DNA of 50,063 nucleotides from Devosia sp. (GTDB lineage Bacteria; Pseudomonadota; Alphaproteobacteria; Rhizobiales; Devosiaceae): NCBI RefSeq assembly GCF_014860165.1, contig NZ_JACZKG010000034.1, positions 1 to 50,063 of the forward strand, read 5' to 3'. Under the pieces are notes generated by a model. It had not been told where the DNA came from. It made no database searches and saw only the letters and a list, made by a program, of their open reading frames with translations. How positions within the stretch are numbered: position 1 is the stretch's first letter; each line of letters begins with the position of its first letter. The translations under genes and the position numbers were made by a program. Below, in pieces: positions 8,316-17,150 of this stretch.

Positions 8316-9245
8316 TCAGGAGGTTTCGTTGAGGAAGCGCCGGACGGTCACCCGCGAGGTAATGGCGGTGAGGGCGGCAATGACCGGCACGACGGCCAGG
8401 ATGCCCACAATGCCATCGACGCCCAGGGCGAAGCGGCCGAAAAGGATGCCGACCTGCGCCCCTGCCTCGCTCGACAGCATATTGCCGGCGGCGGTGCCGA
8501 TGAGGGTGAAAAACAGCATGGCGGCTATGGTGCCGAGCAGGCCCCCCTGCAGGCCGATGGACAGGAACCGCCCCTGGAATTCGCCGGCAATGAAGCGGTT
8601 GGATGCCCCGATATAGTGGAGGACATCGACAATCTCGCGGTTGGTCGCCATGGCGCCGCGCGTGGCAAAGACGATGGCGAGCACGGTGGCGGCGCCGATC
8701 AGGATCAGCACCAGCAGGCCCGAGACCACGATGGTTCCGGCCATGGTGTTGAGCTGCTGCCGCCAGGCGGCATGGGTGTCGAGGCTCGCGCCCTTGACGG
8801 CGGCGAGGTTGCGCTCGAGGCCGTCGATATCGGCCTCGGCCGGGTCGGCGAGCTGCACCACGACTAGGCGCGGAATTTCGATGGCGGTGAGGTCGAGACC
8901 GGCTCCGAGCCAGGGCTCGAGCAGCTGCTGGCTTTCCTCGATGGTGAGGGCGCGGGCGGAGGCGACACCGGCGGTGGACTGGGCCAGCGACACAGCAGTG
9001 CGCAGATTGCTGTCCATCACCTCGCCCTCGACGGGGCGGATCTGGATCGTGACCTCGCGGCCGACATCGGCCGACCAGGCAATGGCCGACTTCTGCACCA
9101 GCACCACGCCGCCCAGCGTCACGGCGGACAGGAAGCTCATGATGGTGATGAGCAGAAGCAGGGTGCGGCCGGCGACGCTGCGTTCGGGAACGATGGGGGC
9201 GGCACCCTTGCGGGCCGGCAAGAGACCGAGGATGCGCTCAATCAT
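8316..9245 (-). CDS. ftsX: Cell division protein FtsX (permease-like subunit of FtsEX)
   Basis: Inner-membrane partner of FtsE; the complex couples ATP hydrolysis at the septum to activation of cell-wall hydrolases. It has 309 residues: a cytosolic N-terminus, a first membrane helix (about 27-50), a periplasmic domain (about 55-165), then three C-terminal helices with the FtsX/MacB-like core (EIVDVLHYIGASNRFIAGEF). The start ATG 9245 overlaps the end of ftsE by 8 nt, so both are co-translated. Confidence 0.9.
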   Translation of the reverse strand: MIERILGLLPARKGAAPIVPERSVAGRTLLLLITIMSFLSAVTLGGVVLVQKSAIAWSADVGREVTIQIRPVEGEVMDSNLRTAVSLAQSTAGVASARALTIEESQQLLEPWLGAGLDLTAIEIPRLVVVQLADPAEADIDGLERNLAAVKGASLDTHAAWRQQLNTMAGTIVVSGLLVLILIGAATVLAIVFATRGAMATNREIVDVLHYIGASNRFIAGEFQGRFLSIGLQGGLLGTIAAMLFFTLIGTAAGNMLSSEAGAQVGILFGRFALGVDGIVGILAVVPVIAALTAITSRVTVRRFLNETS

Positions 9246-9900
9246 GGATCACCAACTCGCCCTTGGAGAGCAGCATGCGCGGATAGTTGAACTTGTCGAG
9301 CAGCGGCAGTTCGTGGGTGGCCAGGATTATGGTCATGCCCAATGTGCGATTGAGTTCGGCAAAGAGATGGACCAGTCGGCTCGAGAGATCAGGATCGACA
9401 TTGCCGGTCGGCTCGTCCGCCAGCAGGATCTTGGGCCGGGCGATGACGGCGCGGGCAATGGCCGCGCGCTGCTTTTCGCCCCCTGATAGCAGCGAGGGCA
9501 GGGCATTCATGCGCTCGCCCAGGCCCACCCATTCGAGCAGCTCTGTGACGTTGGGGCGGTATTCGCTTTCCGGCTGCCCCAGCACGCGCAGGGGCAAAGC
9601 GACATTCTCGAAGGTGGTCAGGTGGTCGAGCAGGCGGAATTCCTGGAAGACGATGCCGATATGGCGGCGCATCTGCAGCAGGCGGTCATGGCTGAGATTG
9701 TTCACATCCTCGCCGAACATGGTGACGCGACCGCGCGAGGGCTTGAGCGACAGCAACAGCAGGCGGAGGAGGCTGGTCTTGCCGGCGCCGGAGGGGCCGG
9801 TGAGGAAGTGGAACGAGCCGGGCTCAACCGAAAAGGTCAGGTCTCGCAGGATTTCGGGACCGTTGCCGTAACGCAGCCCGACATTGGAAAACTCGATCAA
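9238..9900 (-). CDS. ftsE: Cell division ATP-binding protein FtsE
   Basis: ABC ATPase of the FtsEX septal complex. Walker A GPSGAGKTS is at 35-43; there is a Q-loop (VFQEFRLL), signature LSGGEKQR, Walker B ILLADEPTGNVD and a switch His in LATHELPLL. I take TTG 9900 as the start: GGGGAG lies 9 nt upstream and it gives the family N-terminus MIEFSNVGLRYG. Another TTG at 9930 lacks a ribosome-binding site. The length of 220 residues is standard. Confidence 0.93.
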   Translation of the reverse strand: MIEFSNVGLRYGNGPEILRDLTFSVEPGSFHFLTGPSGAGKTSLLRLLLLSLKPSRGRVTMFGEDVNNLSHDRLLQMRRHIGIVFQEFRLLDHLTTFENVALPLRVLGQPESEYRPNVTELLEWVGLGERMNALPSLLSGGEKQRAAIARAVIARPKILLADEPTGNVDPDLSSRLVHLFAELNRTLGMTIILATHELPLLDKFNYPRMLLSKGELVIHD

Positions 9901-10050
9901 GAACAGCGGCTCCCCAATTGGTCCGCGCAAGGCGAATCAGGTGTTGGGCGCATCATAACAGCCCAGGGCCCAGCATGCGCATGGTCGCCTCCTTGGCGGC
10001 ATGAAAGCGGCACGAATGTGGTGGATTGCTGCCGTGGAGCGAATGGTTTG

Positions 10051-10066
10051 GGGAGTTTTAACTCCC
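10051..10066. promoter_or_regulatory. Inverted repeat in the ftsE / zinc-ribbon gene divergent promoter region
   Basis: GGGAGTT-TT-AACTCCC is a perfect 7-bp-arm inverted repeat in the 217-bp space between ftsE and the zinc-ribbon gene. It could be an operator for either direction. Nothing else is recognisable in this spacer. Confidence 0.35.
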
Positions 10067-10117
10067 GCGCTCTAGGGTCGGGAGTGACATATTCCGTCCT
10101 CCGTTCCGTCTGGCCCG

Positions 10118-11071
10118 ATGATCATCACCTGTCCACATTGCCAGACCAAGTATCAGGTGACCTATGAGGCCATCGGATCGGCCGGCCGCAAGGTGCAGTG
10201 CGCCCATTGCCAGCAGGCCTGGCAACAGCGCCCGCTGAGCAAGCCGGACACGCCCGAGCAGAAGCAGGCATTTGAGGCGATCGCCGAGGATGGGCTGGAC
10301 GAGGCCATGCAGGCCGAGGAAAGCGCGGTTGCTGCTGAGGTGGCGCAGCGGCTGGAGCTCGAGAAGCAGGCTGCCGCGGGCCGGGTCGATCCGGCCCTGG
10401 TCCGCAAGCGGCAGAAGGCCTTTACGCGACGGCAGACGGCGATGGCGGCGGACCTGCCGCTGGCTCGCCTGCGCCGTACGCTGCGCGTGGTCGGCCTTGT
10501 GCTGCTGGCTGCCGTTGTGGCCACGGCCTATTTCGGCCGCGTGATGGTGGTGGAGCGGTTTCCAGCCATGGCCGGCATCTATGAGGCGGTCGGGCTCGGC
10601 GTCAATGTGGTGGGCCTCGAGTTCTCCAATGCGTCCAGCATGCGCACCCTGCGCGATGGCAAGGAAGTACTGGTCGTCTCCGCCCAGATCGTAGGCCTCG
10701 AGCCAGAGCCGGTGCAGGTGCCGGCGGTGGTGGTGACGCTGATCGACGTGCATGGCCATGGCATCTACGAGTGGAGCGTCACCCCGGCGGTGCGCGACCT
10801 GATGGCCGGGGAGCGCTCGAGCTTCGACACGCAGCTGACCTTGCCGCCCGGCGCCGCAGAGCGCGTCCGCCTGACCTTTGCTGGCGGGCAGGGCATGCCC
10901 ATCATCTCCGCCGAGGCCCATGCCGCCCTCGGTCTGAGCGAAGCGCCTGCCGGCGCTGCTGCGGAAACGCACGAACCTGCCGGACACGATGCCGCCGCGC
11001 CCGAACACGGATCGGCAACCGAAAACGCGGCGCCGGCCGCATCCGACCATTCCACTCCGGAGCAGCACTGA
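10118..11071 (+). CDS. MJ0042-type zinc-ribbon, single-pass membrane protein
   Basis: 317 residues. The N-terminal zinc ribbon has CPHC (C5, C8) and CAHC (C28, C31), followed by a charged Ala/Glu-rich linker, one membrane helix (about 122-140) and a conserved C-terminal domain of about 130 residues resembling the periplasmic part of this alphaproteobacterial family. The last 45 residues are Ala/Pro/His-rich and probably disordered. Its role is unknown; the position beside ftsEX and the co-transcribed CpdR-like receiver suggests division or cell-cycle work. The stop overlaps the next ATG (TGATG). Confidence 0.8.
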   Translation: MIITCPHCQTKYQVTYEAIGSAGRKVQCAHCQQAWQQRPLSKPDTPEQKQAFEAIAEDGLDEAMQAEESAVAAEVAQRLELEKQAAAGRVDPALVRKRQKAFTRRQTAMAADLPLARLRRTLRVVGLVLLAAVVATAYFGRVMVVERFPAMAGIYEAVGLGVNVVGLEFSNASSMRTLRDGKEVLVVSAQIVGLEPEPVQVPAVVVTLIDVHGHGIYEWSVTPAVRDLMAGERSSFDTQLTLPPGAAERVRLTFAGGQGMPIISAEAHAALGLSEAPAGAAAETHEPAGHDAAAPEHGSATENAAPAASDHSTPEQH

Positions 11072-11481
11072 TGGCCCGTATCCTGGTTGCCGAAGACGAT
11101 CCATCGGTGCGCGCCTTCGTGGTCAGCGCCCTCACCATGAAGGGGCACGAGGTTGTCGCCGAGGAGGATGGGGGTCTCGCCGCCGAGACCGCCGATGCCG
11201 AGAACGGCCGCTTCGACCTGCTGCTCTCGGATATCAAGATGCCCATCATGGACGGGATCGGGCTGGCGCTGCACGTGGCGGCGAAATATCCCGATGTGAT
11301 CATCGTGCTGATGACCGGCTTTGCCGACCAGCGTGAGCGCGCGCATGGGCTGGAAGCGCTGATCTACGACGTCATCACCAAGCCGTTCACGCTGGTGGAC
11401 CTGCTGCAGAAGGTGGATGACGCGCTGGCGGGCAAGCCCGTGGAAGTGCTGTCGCTCGGGCGGCGGGCGCAGCAGGAATAG
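11071..11481 (+). CDS. cpdR: Single-domain response regulator, CpdR-like
   Basis: 136 residues forming one receiver domain without an output domain. The acidic pair is E8/D9/D10, the phospho-acceptor D54 lies in LLSDIKMP, the switch Thr in LMTGFAD, and the conserved Lys K104 in ITKPF. In Caulobacter and Sinorhizobium, CpdR in its unphosphorylated state directs ClpXP to the pole and triggers CtrA breakdown, and the sequence matches that family. It overlaps the zinc-ribbon gene by one base and is probably co-transcribed with it. Confidence 0.85.
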   Translation: MARILVAEDDPSVRAFVVSALTMKGHEVVAEEDGGLAAETADAENGRFDLLLSDIKMPIMDGIGLALHVAAKYPDVIIVLMTGFADQRERAHGLEALIYDVITKPFTLVDLLQKVDDALAGKPVEVLSLGRRAQQE

Positions 11482-11484
11482 TCG

Positions 11485-12591
11485 TTACGCGTCGACCACA
11501 GCGTCCCAGGCAACAGTGACCATGCCCTTGCCGTCGGCCAGGAAGGCGCCGTGGGCATGGGCCTCCGCCTCGACATCGGCGGTTTCGGCTGGAGTGAGCT
11601 TGCGGAAGGGCAGGATGGTGATCGCGATGTCGGTCTTGTTGCGCTTGAGCGTCCAGTTGCCTGATATGAATCCATCCACGGTGTAAGTCGCGACATAGCC
11701 GTTGACCAGCACCATGCGGCTGCGCGCCAGCTCGGGCTGGATGCGAAAGCGGTCGGCAAAGCCCAGCCAGACATTGTCATATTCGGGCATGAAGCGCACC
11801 GGGGCGGGGGTGTCGGGATCGGGACGGGGGCCATCGGGAAGGTCGTAGAGTGTGCGGCCATCGGCGCCGGTGAATTCGACCAGTTCGCCCTTGAGCGCCT
11901 CGAAGGCCGGGGCCAGTCGGGTCAGGCCGGACCAGCTCTGCATGTCCATGACGCTGGCGGGGCCATAGGCGGCAAGGTAGCGCCGCACGAGGTCGGGCAA
12001 AGCAGGCGGATTGTCGAGGCCCCTGCCGGTCCAGTTCTCGATGCGGCTCAGCAGCGGCGCGCCGCCGTGACCCCAGATGCGGGTGGGCGGGGTCTGGATC
12101 AGCGTCTCGCGGCAATGCAGCAATTGCGCCAGCGCCAGCGGCTCGGAATTGGGCCAGGTCTCGGCCAGGCGCTTGCCCAGCGCGCCGCTGGTCATCGGCG
12201 CCTCATCGAGCAGTTCGACGCCGCGGCGATGCACGGCGTCGTGGTCGGCATCGGCAAAGCGCTTGCGGAAGGTCGCGGTCCAGCTGCGATCGAGCACGGA
12301 CTGCATGACGGGGCGGATGCTCCGCATATCGGCGGCGGTATGCAGGTGCAAGGTCGTGCGCATCGTGGTGGCACGGAGCAGGGTCTTGTCCTCGATCAGT
12401 GCCGTCAGGTTCTGGTGCCGGAAGCCGGCGAGGCGGTTCCACAAGCCCTGATAAGGGCCGTTGCTGGTCTGGGCCTGGAGGCCGAGCAGGAAGGCTACCG
12501 CATCGGATATTGCGACGTCTGCCCGCTCGAGCATCCATTGCCGGGCCAGCGTGGCGCGGTTGAGCTGGCGGTCGGTCAGCGTCTCAGGCAT
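11485..12591 (-). CDS. Winged-helix DNA-binding protein of the HTH_42 / AlkZ type
   Basis: 368 residues of the winged-helix family (HTH_42, DUF1006) that includes AlkZ, a glycosylase acting on bulky N-alkylated bases and interstrand crosslinks. AlkZ uses a QxQ motif; here FLLGLQAQTSNGP carries Q39-A-Q41 at the expected N-terminal position, and TMRTTLHLH follows at about 76-84, as in the family. It may act in lesion repair, perhaps of self-made genotoxin damage, but no toxin genes are near. It ends 3 bp from the convergent cpdR stop and lies downstream of lysA. Confidence 0.78.
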   Translation of the reverse strand: MPETLTDRQLNRATLARQWMLERADVAISDAVAFLLGLQAQTSNGPYQGLWNRLAGFRHQNLTALIEDKTLLRATTMRTTLHLHTAADMRSIRPVMQSVLDRSWTATFRKRFADADHDAVHRRGVELLDEAPMTSGALGKRLAETWPNSEPLALAQLLHCRETLIQTPPTRIWGHGGAPLLSRIENWTGRGLDNPPALPDLVRRYLAAYGPASVMDMQSWSGLTRLAPAFEALKGELVEFTGADGRTLYDLPDGPRPDPDTPAPVRFMPEYDNVWLGFADRFRIQPELARSRMVLVNGYVATYTVDGFISGNWTLKRNKTDIAITILPFRKLTPAETADVEAEAHAHGAFLADGKGMVTVAWDAVVDA

Positions 12592-12658
12592 GGCGGTCTC
12601 CCTTGGGTCAGGAGACTATGGGGCAGGGGCGCTGACAAGGGGTGGCAGGATGGACACC

Positions 12659-12676
12659 TCTCCCCCAAAGGGAGAA
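12659..12676 (-). terminator. Hairpin between lysA and the AlkZ-like gene
   Basis: TTCTCCC and GGGGGAGA (minus strand) pair around TTT, 10-25 nt after the lysA stop. It is similar in style to the palindrome at 4122-4147. There is no T-run, so termination is uncertain. Confidence 0.4.
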
Positions 12677-12685
12677 GTAAAGCGC

Positions 12686-13945
12686 TCAAACCCAGTCCGG
12701 CACGCTGTCGAGGGCGATCAGTTCGTCGAGCGACTTGCGCGGGCGGATGACGTGGAAGCGGTCGCCATCGACCAGCACTTCGGGGATCAGGGCGCGGGAA
12801 TTATAGGTCGAGGCCATGACGGCGCCATAGGCGCCGGCGCTCATGATGGCGAGCAGATCGCCTTCCTTGACGCCGGGCATGGTGCGGGCCTTGGCGAGGT
12901 AGTCGCCGGTTTCGCAGACCGGGCCGACGATATCGGCGGTGATGGGTGCGAGGTTGGAATGGTTGACCGGCACCACGTCGTGATGGGCCTCGTAGAGCGT
13001 GGGGCGGATCAGGTCGTTCATCGCCGCGTCGACGATGACGAAATTGGTGCCGCCTTCCTTCACATATTCAACCTTGGTCACAAGGATGCCGGCATTGCCC
13101 ACCAGAAGGCGGCCGGGTTCGATGACGAGCGAGCAGCCGAGCTGGCCGACCTTGTCGCGGATCACCGCGGCATAGGCTTCCGGATGCGGTGGCGCTTCCT
13201 GGTCGTGGTGATAGGGGATGCCCAGGCCGCCGCCGACATCGACATGGCGGATGTCGTGGCCGTCGGCCTTGAGGGCCGTCACCAGTTCGGCCATCAGGCC
13301 AAAGGCGGTGCCGAAAGGTTCGAGATCGGTCAGCTGGCTGCCGATATGCATGTCGACGCCGACAGCCTCGACATTGGGCAGCTCGGCAATGCGGCGATAG
13401 ACGTCGCGGGCGCGGGCATAGGGGATGCCGAACTTGTTCTCGGCCTTGCCGGTGGAAATCTTGGCATGGGTGCGGGCATCGACATCAGGATTGATGCGAA
13501 CCGAGACGCGAGCCGTGCGGCCCATGTCCGATGCGACCATGGAGAGCCGTTCCAGCTCGGGTTCGCTCTCGACATTGAAGCACTTGATGCTGACTTCGAG
13601 GCCGCGGCGCATCTCGGCGACGGTCTTGGCGACGCCAGAGAACACGATCATGTCTGGCCTGATGCCGGCGGCCAAAGCCCGCTCAAGTTCGCCCATCGAC
13701 ACCACGTCGGCGCCGGCGCCCTCGGAGGCCATCAGCTTGAGCACGGCCTGGTTGGAATTGGCCTTCATGGCATAGGCCAGGAGCGTCGGAATGCCCTCGA
13801 AGGCGGCCTTCACCACCCGCACATGCCGGCGCAGGGTGGCGCTGGAATAGACATAGAAGGGCGTTCCGACCTTGGCGGCGAGGTCGTTGAGATTGACGTC
13901 CTCGGCATAGAGGGTGTCGCCGCGATGTTCGAAGTGGTGGACCAT
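12686..13945 (-). CDS. lysA: Diaminopimelate decarboxylase
   Basis: PLP enzyme that makes L-lysine from meso-diaminopimelate, the last step of lysine synthesis; fold type III, alanine-racemase-like. From ATG 13945 it has 419 residues. The PLP lysine is K61 in AMKANSN; VDVGGGLGIPY binds the phosphate, EPGRLLVGNAG is conserved, and the C-terminal active-site Cys lies in GPVCETGD. A GTG at 13978 lies inside a repeat and is not used here. Downstream of argH in the usual rhizobial neighbourhood. Confidence 0.95.
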   Translation of the reverse strand: MVHHFEHRGDTLYAEDVNLNDLAAKVGTPFYVYSSATLRRHVRVVKAAFEGIPTLLAYAMKANSNQAVLKLMASEGAGADVVSMGELERALAAGIRPDMIVFSGVAKTVAEMRRGLEVSIKCFNVESEPELERLSMVASDMGRTARVSVRINPDVDARTHAKISTGKAENKFGIPYARARDVYRRIAELPNVEAVGVDMHIGSQLTDLEPFGTAFGLMAELVTALKADGHDIRHVDVGGGLGIPYHHDQEAPPHPEAYAAVIRDKVGQLGCSLVIEPGRLLVGNAGILVTKVEYVKEGGTNFVIVDAAMNDLIRPTLYEAHHDVVPVNHSNLAPITADIVGPVCETGDYLAKARTMPGVKEGDLLAIMSAGAYGAVMASTYNSRALIPEVLVDGDRFHVIRPRKSLDELIALDSVPDWV

Positions 13946-13973
13946 GTTTGCCCCGGTGGTTTCACCACGCGAT

Positions 13974-14072
13974 GTCACCCCGGCGAAGGCCGGGGTCCAT
14001 GTCCGGGGTCACCCGCATGCGCTGGCGCGTGGGATGTATCGAGCATGGATTCTGGCCTGCGCCGGAATGACA
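13974..14072. repeat. Pair of inverted REP-like units
   Basis: Unit 1 at 13974-14000 is a hairpin (CACCCCGGC, then GCCGGGGT). Unit 2 at 14045-14072 is an inverted, diverged copy ending GGAATGACATC. About 45 bp lie between them. They fill most of the space between lysA and the ChaC gene. Confidence 0.65.
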
Positions 14073-14134
14073 TCGTGGGTGTTGATGTCTCGCGGCAATC
14101 CCTAGTTCAGTGCCACTGAAAACGAAAGCAAGAC

Positions 14135-14851
14135 TTAGCGATCCGGCTCATAAGCGGTTTCGATGCGCTCGGCGACGAGGGCCTGCAACTGCCAGAGATG
14201 GGGGTCGTGAATGCCGATATCCTCGAGGTGCCGCACGGTAGCGAAGAGGTATTCGGCCATCGAGCCGCGCGTGCCCACGGCCGTGGCCAGCACGTCGGCT
14301 ATGGCTTCGATGGGAAGCCCCGAGACATAGCGGCCCGAATTGCGATCGATGCAGAAGGTGATGGCGCGGATGGTCCGCTCGCCGGAGTTGACATTGACCC
14401 AGCGCGGCGGGAAGGGCGAGGGCAGCCAGCCCATTTCGCGCTCCAGCAGGCTGGTCATGCTCTGCTCGATCTGCCCTGGCGGCAGCCGATAGAGCACGCC
14501 CTTGCAGGCGCCGCCCCGGTCCAGCGCCAGCATCAGGCCTGGATTGGCGTCGGAGCCGCGGAAGCGGTTGTTCCAGCCCAGGCAAAAGGCGCGATGCCAG
14601 CCGCGGACCAGGCCGGTCCGCATTTCGACGAAGTCGCAGGCCGGTTTCCAGATCAGTGAGCCATAGGCGAAGATCCAGACTTCGTCGCCGCGGTCGGGGC
14701 CCAGCAGGTCGGTGATGGTGCGCTGGTGATCGTCGGGCATGGCCGCGCGCATGCCGGGTGGAGGCGGCGGCATGTCTTCGGATGGCGCCTCGGGCTGGAC
14801 ATAGCCGACATGGCGCTCGGTGAGACGCATCTGCCGGGGAGGTTTGGGCAA
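14135..14851 (-). CDS. Glutathione-specific gamma-glutamylcyclotransferase, ChaC-like
   Basis: Cleaves glutathione to 5-oxoproline and Cys-Gly in the cytosol. The BtrG/ChaC fold signature VWIFAYGSLIWKP is present; the family's catalytic Glu is probably in SLLEREMGWL, and the C-terminal half matches the ChaC family (RNSGRYVSGLP, AVGTRGSMAEYL). Before the domain lies a proline-rich stretch of about 45 residues. The start is uncertain: TTG 14851 has GGAG 6 nt upstream; a GTG at 14872 sits inside the adjoining repeat; ATG 14830 has no ribosome-binding site. Confidence 0.82.
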   Translation of the reverse strand: MPKPPRQMRLTERHVGYVQPEAPSEDMPPPPPGMRAAMPDDHQRTITDLLGPDRGDEVWIFAYGSLIWKPACDFVEMRTGLVRGWHRAFCLGWNNRFRGSDANPGLMLALDRGGACKGVLYRLPPGQIEQSMTSLLEREMGWLPSPFPPRWVNVNSGERTIRAITFCIDRNSGRYVSGLPIEAIADVLATAVGTRGSMAEYLFATVRHLEDIGIHDPHLWQLQALVAERIETAYEPDR

Positions 14852-14869
14852 AGGGTTCTCCGTTCCTTT

Positions 14870-14960
14870 CACAGTGTCATTCCCGCGCAGGCGGGACCAC
14901 TCTTACCAACCGAGAAATCGGCAAAGAATGGATTCCCGCCTATGCGGGAATGACACTGTG
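14870..14960. repeat. Palindromic 91-bp REP pair (BIME-like)
   Basis: The ends are perfect 17-bp inverted repeats: CACAGTGTCATTCCCGC at 14870-14886 and its complement at 14944-14960. Each half also folds on itself through GCGGGA/TCCCGC-type arms. The element lies between argH and the ChaC gene and reaches 2 bp into the longest possible ChaC frame. Confidence 0.75.
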
Positions 14961-14991
14961 GTTGTTGGCAGGATGGCGTGAGTTGGCTTGT

Positions 14992-16440
14992 CTATTCAAC
15001 CCCGCCATCGCCATGGCCGCCATGCTTCTTCTTGCCCAGGGGCCGCGGTTCGTGCGGTTGGCCGGTCAGCTCGGTCTTCCAGCGGGCGGCCTGGATGAGC
15101 ACATTGGCTGGGGCCGTGCCGCCATAGCTCTGCCGGGCGGCGACCGAGGCTTCGACGGTCAGCACCTTGTGGATGCGGCTGTCGATGCGAGAATCGATGA
15201 ACTTGAAGTCCTCGATGGTGAGGCCTTCGAGCCCGCAGCCCTTCTGTTCGGCCAGGGCCACGATCTGGCCGGTAATGTGGTGGGCGTCGCGGAAGGGGAT
15301 GTTGATCTCGCGCACCAGCCAGTCGGCAATGTCGGTGGCCGTAGAGAATCCCGCCGAGGCCGAGGCGCGCATGCGCTCGCGATTGGGGGTGAGATCGCTG
15401 ACCATGCCGGTCATGGCGGCGAGGGACAGGCTGAGCGCGTCGAGCGCGTCGAAGGCGACTTCCTTGTCTTCCTGCATATCCTTGGAATAGGCGAGCGGCA
15501 GGCCCTTCATCACCACCATGAGGCTGGTGAGGGCGCCCAGGATGCGGCCGATCTTGGCGCGCACCAGTTCGGCGGCGTCCGGATTGCGCTTCTGCGGCAT
15601 GATGGAGGAGCCGGTGGTGAACTTGTCGGAGAGGCGCACGAAGCCGAATTGGGCGCTGCTCCAGATCACCATTTCCTCGGCGAAGCGGGAAAGGTGCATG
15701 GCGCAGATGCTGGCCGCGGCCAGGGTTTCGAGGATGAAATCGCGGTCGGAGACGGCGTCGAGGCTATTGGCGGTGGGCCGGTCGAAGCCGAGCTTTTCGG
15801 CCGTCATATACCGGTCGATCGGATAGGGCGTGCCCGCCAGTGCGGCCGAGCCCAGGGGCGATTCGTTGAGGCGCCTGCGCGCGTCGAGCAGGCGGCCGGC
15901 GTCGCGGCCGAGCATTTCGACATAGGCGAGCAGGTGGTGGCCGAAGGTGACGGGCTGGGCGCTCTGCAGGTGGGTGAAGCCGGGCATGATGGTTTCGGCC
16001 TCGTCCTCGGCCCGGGTCACCAAAGCCAGTTGCAGCGTCTGCACCTGGGTCACCAGCGTATCGATGGTGTCGCGGACATAGAGCTTGAAGTCGGTCGCGA
16101 CCTGGTCATTGCGCGAGCGGGCGGTGTGCAGCCTGCCGGCAGCATCCCCGATCTTTTCCCGCAGCTTGCTTTCGACATTCATGTGAATGTCTTCCAGCGC
16201 GCGCGAGAAGGTGAAAGTGCCGCCCTCGATTTCGGCCAGCACCTCGTTTAGACCGGCTATGATGCTGTCACGATCCTCCTGCGTCAGAATGCCCGTCTCA
16301 GCGAGCATTGTGGCATGGGCGATCGATCCGGCAATATCCTGGCGGAACAGGCGCTGATCAAAACCGATCGAGGCGTTGATTTCCTCCATGATGGCGTCGG
16401 GGCCGGTGGCAAACCGTCCGCCCCACATCTTGTTGCTCAT
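14992..16440 (-). CDS. argH: Argininosuccinate lyase
   Basis: Splits argininosuccinate into arginine and fumarate, the last step of arginine synthesis; cytosolic homotetramer of the fumarase/aspartase superfamily. It has 482 residues. The N-terminus MWGGRF, the sequence [12 protein letters not shown] and the superfamily signature [12 protein letters not shown] are diagnostic. The C-terminus has an additional charged His/Gly-rich tail ([13 protein letters not shown]) beyond the usual end. Start ATG 16440 is 14 bp from the divergent TlpA gene start. Confidence 0.96.
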   Translation of the reverse strand: MSNKMWGGRFATGPDAIMEEINASIGFDQRLFRQDIAGSIAHATMLAETGILTQEDRDSIIAGLNEVLAEIEGGTFTFSRALEDIHMNVESKLREKIGDAAGRLHTARSRNDQVATDFKLYVRDTIDTLVTQVQTLQLALVTRAEDEAETIMPGFTHLQSAQPVTFGHHLLAYVEMLGRDAGRLLDARRRLNESPLGSAALAGTPYPIDRYMTAEKLGFDRPTANSLDAVSDRDFILETLAAASICAMHLSRFAEEMVIWSSAQFGFVRLSDKFTTGSSIMPQKRNPDAAELVRAKIGRILGALTSLMVVMKGLPLAYSKDMQEDKEVAFDALDALSLSLAAMTGMVSDLTPNRERMRASASAGFSTATDIADWLVREINIPFRDAHHITGQIVALAEQKGCGLEGLTIEDFKFIDSRIDSRIHKVLTVEASVAARQSYGGTAPANVLIQAARWKTELTGQPHEPRPLGKKKHGGHGDGGVE

Positions 16441-16454
16441 TTCCGGAGACCCCT

Positions 16455-17117
16455 ATGACCGATATGCAAGCGCCAAACCCGGGAGCGACGAGCCGGGTCC
16501 GGCTGTGGGTCATCCTGGGCTTGGCGGGATTAGCGGTAGCTATAGCGGCGTGGGTGTGGCTCGGCAATGCCGGCCAGGCAAAGGAATGCCCTGTCCAGGC
16601 CGAGGAAGCGGCGGCGATCGGCGAGGCAGCGGTGGGGGAACTGGCGGCGCTCAACGGCACCGGCGAGGGCCGGGGCTATGCGACCATGGCGTTCAAGGAT
16701 GCCGGTGGCACGGCAATGACCATTGCCGATTTCAAGGGCAAGGCGCTGCTGGTCAATTTCTGGGCCAGCTGGTGCGTGCCCTGCCGCGAGGAAATGCCGG
16801 CGCTGGATGCCCTGGCGACCAAGTACAATTCGGACGCCTTCATGGTGCTGCCGATCAATCTCGATATCGGGGAAGGCGGGCTCGAAAAGGCGCAGGCTTT
16901 TCTCGACGAGAACAGCTTCGCCAACCTGCCGCTCTATGCCGACAACACCTTCGCCGCCTTCGAGCGGCTCAAGCAGGAGGCAGTGGCCGTCGGCCTGCCG
17001 GCGACGCTGGTGCTGGACGAGAACGGGTGTGAGCTGGCCGTGCTGCAGGGGCCGGCGCATTGGGACACGCCCGATGGCGAGGCGGTGGTCGAAAAGCTGA
17101 TCGCATTGGGCACCTGA
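16455..17117 (+). CDS. tlpA: Membrane-anchored thiol:disulfide interchange protein, TlpA family
   Basis: A periplasm-facing thioredoxin anchored by one N-terminal helix (about 16-36). The redox motif is WCVPC (C107, C110) within NFWASWCVPCREEMPAL; the cis-Pro region is GLPATLVLD. In rhizobia TlpA reduces copper-delivery and cytochrome oxidase assembly factors. Divergence from argH is the normal rhizobial arrangement. The 220-residue length fits. The two start codons are only 14 bp apart, so the argH and tlpA promoters must overlap the opposite coding region or each other. Confidence 0.88.
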   Translation: MTDMQAPNPGATSRVRLWVILGLAGLAVAIAAWVWLGNAGQAKECPVQAEEAAAIGEAAVGELAALNGTGEGRGYATMAFKDAGGTAMTIADFKGKALLVNFWASWCVPCREEMPALDALATKYNSDAFMVLPINLDIGEGGLEKAQAFLDENSFANLPLYADNTFAAFERLKQEAVAVGLPATLVLDENGCELAVLQGPAHWDTPDGEAVVEKLIALGT

Positions 17118-17150
17118 GGCGGTCGGCAGGCGCCCAAGGCGAGCCTTCGG

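Noticed and set aside
12461..14119. 552-residue plus-strand frame opposite lysA
   Set aside because: The frame mirrors lysA and its repeat, with the His/Gly/Asp-rich composition of antisense frames. lysA has the full motif set and is the real gene.
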